A stretch of 13,716 nt of DNA from the NCBI GenBank assembly GCA_039590215.1, contig JBDHFX010000046.1:1-13716 (forward strand), written 5' to 3'. The notes under the pieces were generated by a model. The model was not told the DNA's origin and ran no database searches. It worked only from the letters and a program-made list of their open reading frames with translations. Of this stretch, positions 6,506-12,532 are shown piece after piece. Made by a program: the position numbers and the translations under genes. The DNA is from CAMYLR01 sp039590215 (GTDB lineage Bacteria; Gemmatimonadota; Gemmatimonadetes; JACCXV01; JAHWKZ01). Position 1 is the first letter of the stretch. Each line of letters opens with the position of its first letter.

Positions 6506-7458
6506 ACCGCTGCCTCCGCCAATCGACCGCCCCGATGCGCAGCTCCGCTGAGCTCGGCTATTGTCGTATCGCGCTGCGAGCAATAGCGCTCCAATCCGGC
6601 GATGATTTCGACGCACGCAAGCGGGTTCACAAACGCCGCGGTGCCGACCTGGATCGCATGTGCCCCGGCCAATAGGTATTGCAGCGCGTCCCGCCATGTC
6701 GCGATTCCGCCGATGCCGAGAATTGGGAGATCGGGAAACGCGGCTCGCACCTTGTGTGTCCAATAGACCCCGATCGGGAGAATCGCCGGACCGGAAAGTC
6801 CGCCCGAACCGGTGCCGAGCACCGGGCGACGTTTTTCGATGTCGATTTGCATGCCGTACACCGTATTGATCAGCGACACGCCATCCGCTCCTTCATCTAT
6901 GGCGCATGCAGCAAACGGGACTACGTCAGCTACGTTGGGCGACAGCTTGACGAATACCGGCAGCGAAGTCTCTTCTCTTACTCCCCGAACCGCGGCTTGA
7001 AACTGATGCAAATCGCAGCCGATGTTGGTTCCCCCCTCTTTCACATTCGGGCACGAGACGTTGACTTCGATACCGGCACATCCGACTCGTTCCCGATCGC
7101 CCTCGACTCGAGCGGCTATCGCCCGGTACTCGTCGGGGGCGTTTCCAGCGATGTTGACGAGCATCCTGGCCGCCCCGACGATCGTCGTCAAATCCGGCAC
7201 TTTTTCGGTCACAAACGCTTCCCAACCGACGTTGGCCAGTCCGATCGAGTTGATCATTCCAGCCGCCGTTTCGGCCACTCGGGGGGGTGGGTTTCCATCC
7301 CGCGGCTCGACAAACAGCGTTTTTGTCACAAAACCCCCGAGCGATGCCAGCGGGAAAAAGCGCTCGAACTCGGAGCCGTACCCAAACGTGCCACTAGCGG
7401 CAAGCACTGGGTTCTGAAACGTGATTCGACCGCAGGTAGCGACCAGCCGCTCGTTCAC
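6493..7458 (-). CDS. pyrD: Dihydroorotate dehydrogenase B, catalytic subunit
   Basis: FMN-containing class 1B enzyme of 321 aa that oxidises dihydroorotate to orotate in the cytosol and passes electrons through PyrK to NAD+. Signatures are NPVLAASGTFGYG (16-28), KTLFVEPRDGNPPPR, the NVSCPNVKEGGT motif with catalytic Cys136, KLSPNV, SLINTVYGM and FMN-phosphate elements GGLSGPA (219-225) and GIGGI. The catalytic Cys (rather than Ser) and the adjacent pyrK mark it as class 1B. The start is GTG at 7458 in a GTGA overlap with the pyrK stop, with GGAAGG 7 nt upstream. The 3' end overlaps the pyrF start region. Identification is secure. Confidence 0.97.
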   Translation of the reverse strand: MNERLVATCGRITFQNPVLAASGTFGYGSEFERFFPLASLGGFVTKTLFVEPRDGNPPPRVAETAAGMINSIGLANVGWEAFVTEKVPDLTTIVGAARMLVNIAGNAPDEYRAIAARVEGDRERVGCAGIEVNVSCPNVKEGGTNIGCDLHQFQAAVRGVREETSLPVFVKLSPNVADVVPFAACAIDEGADGVSLINTVYGMQIDIEKRRPVLGTGSGGLSGPAILPIGVYWTHKVRAAFPDLPILGIGGIATWRDALQYLLAGAHAIQVGTAAFVNPLACVEIIAGLERYCSQRDTTIAELSGAAHRGGRLAEAAVWTG

Positions 7459-8255
7459 CAGGCGACCTTCCCGGTCTCGACCACCGGGCCCTCAGTGCAG
7501 AGCAAGCGGTACCGTGGGGGAGGGTGCTGGTTCGCGACGACGCACGCTTGACAGACGCCAAAGCCGCACGCCATGCGTTCCTCCAGGGCGAACTGGGCCC
7601 CCTCGACGTCGTACTCTTCGAGCTTGGCAGCGGCAGCTCGCAGCATCGGTTGCGGGCCGCAGCCGTACCAGGCGACGTCGGCTTCCACCCACCGGTTCTC
7701 CAGCCCGTCTACGACCGAACCGGCGGTTCCCAAGCTACCGTCGTCGGTGAACCGTTCGACGTTGTCGAACAGACTTTTTTCATCTGCTGTGAGCTCGATA
7801 TGGGACCGCGCATCGCGTTCACCATAGTAGAGTTCGATCCTGGCTTGTGGCTGCTCCGCCCGCAGCCGACGGGCCAGGAACAGAAACGGCGCCAAGCCGA
7901 TGCCGCCGGCGATCATGCGGTGAACTGGGCCCACGTGACGCGCAAACGGAACGCCCAGCGGCCCGATCAAACGCATCATCGTGCCTGATTCCAGCGTCCT
8001 AATCCACGCCGTTCCACGACCAAGGGCTCGCAACATGAACAGCCACTGCCCGTCGCGCACATCGCCGATCGAGAAGGGCCGCCCGAGGTAGGCAACCGGC
8101 GAGGGAGCAACGGTCGACAGCATGAAAAACTGACCCGGCTCGCAAGCGGCATCTGAGGGTGGCCGGAAGCGAAGCCAGCTGGTGCCAGCGGCGATGTCAG
8201 CGGTTGAATCGAGGGGCAACACCAACACCCCTGTCGCCGCTGAGCTCGGGGTCAC
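7455..8255 (-). CDS. pyrK: Dihydroorotate dehydrogenase B, electron-transfer subunit
   Basis: FAD and [2Fe-2S] protein of 266 aa that relays electrons from PyrD FMN to NAD+. A ferredoxin-reductase-like FAD domain carries GRPFSI (58-63), and the NAD-binding part carries MIAGGIGLAPFLFLA (around 114-128) and YGCGPQPML (197-205). The C-terminal cluster motif is C230-x4-C235-x2-C238 followed by C253, then EGPVVETGKVAW as in typical PyrK. The start is GTG at 8255, forming a GTGA overlap with the TPR-gene stop; AGGA lies 9 nt upstream. Its 3' end overlaps pyrD by 4 nt, consistent with translational coupling of the two subunits. Confidence 0.97.
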   Translation of the reverse strand: MTPSSAATGVLVLPLDSTADIAAGTSWLRFRPPSDAACEPGQFFMLSTVAPSPVAYLGRPFSIGDVRDGQWLFMLRALGRGTAWIRTLESGTMMRLIGPLGVPFARHVGPVHRMIAGGIGLAPFLFLARRLRAEQPQARIELYYGERDARSHIELTADEKSLFDNVERFTDDGSLGTAGSVVDGLENRWVEADVAWYGCGPQPMLRAAAAKLEEYDVEGAQFALEERMACGFGVCQACVVANQHPPPRYRLLCTEGPVVETGKVAW

Positions 8256-9931
8256 TCGCGAACGTCCTGCGGCGGACGAAAGCCGGGCTCGTCGGGCTCG
8301 ACCTGGCCCGGTGGCTCCTCGGTCACTCCAGGGCGCTCCGCGCCATCTGAGGTAGGCCGCCCACGATTGGCGCGAGCCGTATCCCGGGGTTGGCTTTCCC
8401 GCCGCGCGTACCGGTCCAGCTGGTCGACGATCCGGACCATTGGGTCGGCCGCGTCGGGCAGCGCGGTAGTCAGCGTTGTCAACTCTGGCACTACTGCGTA
8501 GAACTCCATCGGCCGTTCGGGGACATCGAAACCGAGCTCCCGGCGCGCCGAGTCGGCCTCCGGTGTATCCGGGTACTCAGCGATCAACGAGCGCAGGGCC
8601 GCCGATCCTGTGCCCGGTGAAGTATTGCGAAACCTCAGCAGACCGGCTGCCAACATCGCCCGCGGTCGCCACGGCGAGTCCGGGTACTCGGCACTTAGTT
8701 GTGCGAAGATCGACGCGGCTCGGTCCGGATCGGACTCTACATCGAAGATTTCCTCACCCAATCGGTACAAAGCGGTCGAGCGTGCCAGGCTGGCGTCCTC
8801 GATACCGACCACGACCTCTTGACCGGATGCCAATTGCTGATAGTGGATCAAGCGTGCCAACGCGCGCGACTCGGTCCGCGCCGAGTCTCCGAAGGCGCTG
8901 GTCGGAGCATGAAGAAAAGCGTCTAAGAGAATGTCCAGAGCTTCCTCGTGCTGACGTCTGAGTCGCCAAACGATGCGCCCGCGCTGAAGCGTCGCCCGGC
9001 TAGCGATCCCCGTGCCGGGTGCCAATTCGGCGGTCCGCCGGTACGATACCTCGGCGTCATCCCAGGCCGAATCAGCGGCGAACAGATCGCCGCGCTCGAC
9101 CTCTGCGATCGCAGCCATCGAGTCGGGTACACCCAGATCGATGATCTCGGCGTACGTCGCGAGCGCCTTGTCTCTATGCCCGGCCAAACCGAGGGCGTGC
9201 GCGATCCTCAGCGCCGACTGCCGCTGGGCGACCAAGTCGGCAGCGTTGTCGCGGTACGCCGCGTAGGCCTCGAGCGCGGCATCGTACTGACCGGCGCTCA
9301 GCTGCGCGTCAGCGAATTGAAGGATGAGGTTGTGCTCGCGAGCGAACTGCGGATCTTGCTCGAGCAACTGACGAAAAGTCTCGACCGCCCGATGATGAGC
9401 GCCAAGTCCCAGTTCGATCAACGCCTTCTCGTAAAGGACCTCAGCCTCATCGATGCCCGGCATGGCATCGCCTAACAACCCGCCAAGCGCTGCTTCCGCC
9501 GCACCCAGATCTCCGAGACGCCGCTGACTGCGCACTAAGCCGAGGCGAGCCAATCCCGCTTCGTCGCTATCGGGAAAACGAGTGAGGTACTCGCGAAAAA
9601 CGGTCGCTGCGTCGCGATGGCGCCCGAGCTGGTAGAACGATTGGGCCAACAACAGCAAAGCGTCGTCCGCGTAGCCCGAATCCCCGTGTCGGTCGAGGAC
9701 GATGGCGCTCTTTTCAGCCGCGCGCTCGAACGCTTCTCGCGCCGGTGCGGGAAGCGAATCCGATTCACCCCCTGTCAGGCGCATTCCTTCTTGATAGGCC
9801 TGCTCAGCGTTGTAAAACGTATTCAGGTAAGCACAACCGACGATCGCCAGCGCAATCAACAGCCCCGCGGCGAGCGAGTGAGGGGACGCGGATCTAGCCG
9901 CTGGTCCTGCGCACCAAGGCTCGTTGCCCAT
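8252..9931 (-). CDS. TPR-repeat lipoprotein
   Basis: Predicted envelope lipoprotein of 559 aa. After a short N-terminal stretch, a hydrophobic segment ends in the lipobox-like AIVGC with Cys33 as lipidation site, followed by AYLNTFYNAEQAY. The body is a solenoid of degenerate tetratricopeptide helices (for example SGYADDALLLLAQSFYQLG, ARLGLVRSQRRLGDLGAAEA, and later PDRAASIFAQLSAEYPDSPW), similar in style to BamD/YbgF proteins. The C-terminal 50 residues are charged, Pro-rich and probably disordered. ATG at 9931 is chosen because it gives a normal lipoprotein signal; it overlaps the amidase gene by 38 nt with no clear Shine-Dalgarno. The frame upstream to 10045 is antisense-like. It is likely a scaffold in envelope assembly, but no specific partner can be named. 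Confidence 0.85.
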   Translation of the reverse strand: MGNEPWCAGPAARSASPHSLAAGLLIALAIVGCAYLNTFYNAEQAYQEGMRLTGGESDSLPAPAREAFERAAEKSAIVLDRHGDSGYADDALLLLAQSFYQLGRHRDAATVFREYLTRFPDSDEAGLARLGLVRSQRRLGDLGAAEAALGGLLGDAMPGIDEAEVLYEKALIELGLGAHHRAVETFRQLLEQDPQFAREHNLILQFADAQLSAGQYDAALEAYAAYRDNAADLVAQRQSALRIAHALGLAGHRDKALATYAEIIDLGVPDSMAAIAEVERGDLFAADSAWDDAEVSYRRTAELAPGTGIASRATLQRGRIVWRLRRQHEEALDILLDAFLHAPTSAFGDSARTESRALARLIHYQQLASGQEVVVGIEDASLARSTALYRLGEEIFDVESDPDRAASIFAQLSAEYPDSPWRPRAMLAAGLLRFRNTSPGTGSAALRSLIAEYPDTPEADSARRELGFDVPERPMEFYAVVPELTTLTTALPDAADPMVRIVDQLDRYARRESQPRDTARANRGRPTSDGAERPGVTEEPPGQVEPDEPGFRPPQDVRE

Positions 9932-11534
9932 ACTGCGAGAGGTACTGGAGCAAACTGTCGGCGAGTCCGTCGACGAGGCGGGTTCGGAACGCCGAATCAT
10001 TGAGCAGCGCTTCCTCCTGAGGATTGCTGATGAATGCCATCTCAAACAAAACGGCTGGCATAAAGGCGCCGTTGAGGACGAAAAAACCAGCTTGCTTCAC
10101 CCCTCGGCTCTTGAGGGACAGCCGCTGGCCGAGTTCCTCCTGAATCGTCTCTGCCAGCGTGCTTGATTCGCGGAGATACTCATTCTGCGCCAGATCCCAG
10201 AGAATAAAGTTTAGATCCCCCAGTGATTCAGGGTCAATCTGGGGATTTTCGTAGCGAATGGCGGAGTTCTCCATCCGCGCGACTCGTTTTTCGTCCTCTG
10301 TTTTCGCCGCTGAGAGGAAGTACGTCTCAAACCCTTCGGCCGAGCCGTTTCGTGCAGCATTGGCGTGGATGGAGACGAACAAGTCAGCATTCTCGTGATT
10401 CGCCATCCGAGTACGGTCCGCCAGCGTAATGAACTCGTCTCCGTCACGGGTCATCAAAACGCGTACGCCATTCTCGCGCTGCAACCGCTCGCTCAACTGG
10501 CGCGCCACCATTAGTGTGACCGTCTTTTCCTGCGTGCGCCTGGGACCGATCGAACCCGGATCGTTCCCACCGTGTCCCGCATCTAGAACGATCGTCCACT
10601 GCTTTCGGTCCGGTCCCGACGAAGGCGGAGCTTGGGTGACCGGATCGGGGGATCGATCGGTCGATGATACGACCGCCGGTCGGCGGACATTGACATCAGC
10701 GCCGAGCATGATGGCCGCCTCGTCGGCCGCTCCCGAACGGAGTACGACTTCGAAGCCGGCCGGTCGGCGAAGCGGGGCTACGGCGTAAACAGAAGTCCGC
10801 GGATCGAGCCAGAGCGTGAGCGCCGTTCGATCGCTGGTCGCCGGGGCGACCGCTACGCTGTCGACCAACCCCACCCCTACCAGGCCACGCACCAAGTCTG
10901 GCGTAATCGCCGTTCCCGAAAGCAACAGTTGGAGCGTCCCGGGAAACGCATCGTCGACGACGATCCCTGGAACCGTCGCCAACCGGAACCCGAGCCGCGT
11001 GCGTCCGGGCTCAGCCCAGAAGTCAACTCGCGGTAGGTCTTCCCCGGTGGGCGACCCACCGAGGCCGATCATCCCGCTTTCGACCCCACCCGCCGGCGGC
11101 GCCCGCTGATTGTCGGTGGGCGGCGAGCGCGGGTCGATGCTACCACGGTCGGGCGGCGTTGGAAAACGCCCCGGCCACAAGGTTGGCAAAAGTTGAGAGA
11201 GACAGGAGGCTGGCAAGTAGAAACCAGCACCATCCTTTTGCGCCGCTTCGATCATCTGGTACCACCGACCATCGAACTGAACAAACGGTGAGCGTCGATG
11301 GACCGTCATCCGCGCCTGGTCGACGATCAGCACCGCTCGTTCGGGCCCTGCGGCAAGGACGTCGCCACCAAGCAACCTGGCGACTTCGACCAGTGCTACG
11401 AACTGCCTGCCTTGGCGCTCAATCACCGGTACATCGCGCGGCACGCCGTCGATCGCCACTGTCACCGACTGGGCGGCCAGCGGTGGTGCAACGACCAACA
11501 CGGCCAGAGCGACCGTCAACCGCGCGCGAGTCAT
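9894..11534 (-). CDS. N-acetylmuramoyl-L-alanine amidase (Amidase_3) with AMIN-like domain
   Basis: Exported zinc amidase of 546 aa that cleaves the MurNAc-L-Ala bond of peptidoglycan, usually at septa. Residues 1-21 are a signal peptide (VLVVAPPLAAQ). Residues 25-120 resemble the copper-amine-oxidase-N-like stalk domain (VAIDGVPRDVPVIERQGRQF, then VEVARLLGGDV). A Pro-rich linker follows, then an AMIN-like beta domain (about 167-268). The catalytic domain (about 312-538) shows DAGHGGNDPG (H321), Glu336 in RTQEK, SIHAN (H390) and FEMAFISN (E498), the expected zinc and catalytic residues. The insert around 405-455 may be the regulatory helix found in AmiA/B/C proteins. The start ATG overlaps the smpB stop as ATGA. 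Which Ami paralogue it corresponds to cannot be decided. Confidence 0.95.
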   Translation of the reverse strand: MTRARLTVALAVLVVAPPLAAQSVTVAIDGVPRDVPVIERQGRQFVALVEVARLLGGDVLAAGPERAVLIVDQARMTVHRRSPFVQFDGRWYQMIEAAQKDGAGFYLPASCLSQLLPTLWPGRFPTPPDRGSIDPRSPPTDNQRAPPAGGVESGMIGLGGSPTGEDLPRVDFWAEPGRTRLGFRLATVPGIVVDDAFPGTLQLLLSGTAITPDLVRGLVGVGLVDSVAVAPATSDRTALTLWLDPRTSVYAVAPLRRPAGFEVVLRSGAADEAAIMLGADVNVRRPAVVSSTDRSPDPVTQAPPSSGPDRKQWTIVLDAGHGGNDPGSIGPRRTQEKTVTLMVARQLSERLQRENGVRVLMTRDGDEFITLADRTRMANHENADLFVSIHANAARNGSAEGFETYFLSAAKTEDEKRVARMENSAIRYENPQIDPESLGDLNFILWDLAQNEYLRESSTLAETIQEELGQRLSLKSRGVKQAGFFVLNGAFMPAVLFEMAFISNPQEEALLNDSAFRTRLVDGLADSLLQYLSQYGQRALVRRTSG

Positions 11535-11983
11535 CGGCGCCCCAGTTCGCGCTCGGCTTCGCGATCGAGCTCGCGCCGCCTCATCGCCTCTCGCTTGTCG
11601 TAGTGCTTCTTACCCCGCCCAACCGCCAGCGTCATCTTCGCAAAACCGTTCCGGAAGTGGATATCGAGGGGCACGATCGTCAGTCCTTTCTCGTCGATCC
11701 GCTGCGCGAGCATCCGGATCTCACGCTTGTTCAGTAGCAGCTTGCGACGTCGTGTTGGGCTAGGGTTCCAGCGATCCGCCGGGTCATAGGGACTGACGTG
11801 GACGCCGTGCAGAAACGCCTCACCACCTTCCACGGTCGCATACCCCTCTCTCAAGTTGACGTTTCCCTGACGCACCGACTTGACCTCGGCGCCAAGCAGC
11901 ACGATCCCAGCCTCGAGTGTCTCGAGGATTTCGTAGTCGTGCCGCGCCCTGCGGTTCCGGGCAACGATCGTCTCCGGTTTCAT
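11531..11983 (-). CDS. smpB: SsrA-binding protein SmpB
   Basis: Small basic RNA-binding protein of 150 aa, the usual length. It binds tmRNA (SsrA) and brings it to stalled ribosomes for trans-translation. Visible family features are the N-terminal ARNRRARHDYEILETLEAGIVLLGAEVKSVR strand/helix region, the GNVNLREGYATV and HVSPYDPADRWNPSPTRRRKLLLNKREI segments, and the basic tail GRGKKHYDKREAMRRRELDREAERELGRR that inserts in the decoding centre. It is the first gene of the minus-strand operon, about 50 nt after a predicted promoter, and overlaps the amidase gene by 4 nt. No ssrA gene is seen in the window. Confidence 0.98.
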   Translation of the reverse strand: MKPETIVARNRRARHDYEILETLEAGIVLLGAEVKSVRQGNVNLREGYATVEGGEAFLHGVHVSPYDPADRWNPSPTRRRKLLLNKREIRMLAQRIDEKGLTIVPLDIHFRNGFAKMTLAVGRGKKHYDKREAMRRRELDREAERELGRR

Positions 11984-12025
11984 CGTTCTCGGTTGTGGTC
12001 GGTCCTCAGGATGGGGATGTTAAAC

Positions 12026-12086
12026 GATACGGATCCGGCGAATTCTATGCAAATGCGATTGACAGTCTCAAGCGACGATCCGTATC
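12026..12086. repeat. 10-bp inverted repeat enclosing both divergent promoters
   Basis: GATACGGATC (12026-12035) and GATCCGTATC (12077-12086) are exact reverse complements, 41 nt apart. The left arm covers the predicted smpB transcription start; the right arm covers the tRNA -10 region. Each arm is also nearly self-palindromic (GATnCGnATC). The arrangement looks like paired operator sites, but no regulator gene is adjacent. Confidence 0.55.
12042..12071 (-). promoter_or_regulatory. smpB: smpB operon promoter
   Basis: Minus strand: -35 TTGAGA (12071-12066), 18-nt spacer, -10 TAGAAT (12047-12042). The transcript would start near 12035, giving an untranslated leader of about 52 nt before the smpB ATG. 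Its -35 lies directly beside the plus-strand tRNA promoter -35, so the two promoters interleave. Confidence 0.55.
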
Positions 12087-12088
12087 TT
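12059..12088 (+). promoter_or_regulatory. tRNA-Leu promoter
   Basis: Plus strand: perfect -35 TTGACA (12059-12064), 18-nt spacer, -10 TATCTT (12083-12088). It would start transcription near 12095, about 36 nt before the mature tRNA 5' end. Both boxes fall inside the divergent region shared with the smpB promoter. Confidence 0.5.
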
Positions 12089-12117
12089 CATCCTCCCTTG
12101 GTGGACCCGCAGCCGGT

Positions 12118-12237
12118 GGCCCCGCATGGTGCCCAAGTGGCGGAACTGGTAGACGCGCACGATTCAGGGTCGTGTGGGCTTACGCCCGTGGGGGTTCGAC
12201 TCCCTTCTTGGGCACCATGCGGGCACCATGCGGGGCC
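12118..12237. repeat. Inverted repeat flanking the tRNA, with 3' tandem duplication
   Basis: GGCCCCGCATGGTGCCC (12118-12134) is the exact reverse complement of GGGCACCATGCGGGGCC (12221-12237). The unit GGGCACCATGC occurs twice in tandem at 12210-12220 and 12221-12231. With the first copy, the acceptor stem extends to 17 continuous pairs (12121-12137 with 12207-12223), including the CCA end. A T-rich run (12242-12249) follows, so the outer stem may also assist termination. Confidence 0.7.
12131..12217 (+). tRNA. tRNA-Leu (anticodon CAG), CCA encoded
   Basis: A complete class II tRNA. The acceptor stem GCCCAAG pairs perfectly with CTTGGGC, discriminator A and an encoded CCA (12215-12217) follow. 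The D-arm contains AACTGGTAGAC. The anticodon stem CACGA/TCGTG encloses loop TTCAGGG with anticodon CAG (12165-12167), reading CUG codons. The long variable arm GGGC-TTAC-GCCC identifies Leu-type structure, and the T-loop is TTCGACT. The flanks are unusual: the 5' leader is complementary to the 3' end, and the last 11 nt are duplicated downstream. Confidence 0.97.
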
Positions 12238-12241
12238 GGCG

Positions 12242-12270
12242 TTGTTTTTCCTTTCTTGCGACGGTAATGT
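12242..12270 (+). promoter_or_regulatory. Possible promoter for the small membrane protein
   Basis: TTGTTT (12242-12247), 17-nt spacer and TATAAT-like TAATGT (12265-12270) would start transcription around 12277, just before GTG 12278 / ATG 12281. No Shine-Dalgarno precedes either codon, so the message may be leaderless. The -35 match is weak; read-through from the tRNA is the alternative. Confidence 0.35.
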
Positions 12271-12280
12271 TCGAAACGTG

Positions 12281-12532
12281 ATGCTAAAGCTGATCATCAT
12301 CGTCGCCGTGCTCCTGTGGGTCGCCTACCGGATCGCGCGGTCACTCCCTCGCATCGAGATCAGCATCGATCGCGGCCACGACGAAATTCGAGTTTTCGGG
12401 ATCATGCGCGAGCACTTCCCTGACCAGTACGAGCGCTACAAACACGGCTTACTGTCGGAGAACGAGGAACGGCAGTTGTATCTCGACTGCGTCGAGATCC
12501 TCGGCGCACGACAGGAGATCGACCGGCTCTGA
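12281..12532 (+). CDS. Small single-TM membrane protein of unknown function
   Basis: 83-aa protein not recognised as a named family. Residues 2-20 form a hydrophobic helix (LKLIIIVAVLLWVAYRIA) with an N-terminal Met and an Arg on its C-terminal side. A soluble acidic/basic region follows (IEISIDRGHDEIRVFG, REHFPDQYERYKHGLLSENEERQLYLDCVEIL) that is probably helical, with one Cys at 70. The longer open frame back to 11798 runs through the smpB antisense strand and the tRNA and is rejected. ATG 12281 is chosen; GTG 12278 is immediately adjacent. Its TGA overlaps the CTG proposed for the following transporter, suggesting a coupled two-gene operon. Confidence 0.7.
   Translation: MLKLIIIVAVLLWVAYRIARSLPRIEISIDRGHDEIRVFGIMREHFPDQYERYKHGLLSENEERQLYLDCVEILGARQEIDRL

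Noticed and set aside
6506..6763. N-terminal extension of the pyrF frame
   Set aside because: Arg/His-rich sequence overlapping the conserved pyrD C-terminus; OMP decarboxylase similarity begins only at LIIALDHD.
9932..10045. Upstream extension of the TPR-gene frame
   Set aside because: Ser/Arg-rich, overlaps the amidase catalytic end, and would bury the lipoprotein signal.
11798..12280. Long plus-strand frame continuous with the 83-aa protein
   Set aside because: It runs antisense to smpB and straight through the tRNA; only the part from 12281 looks like protein.
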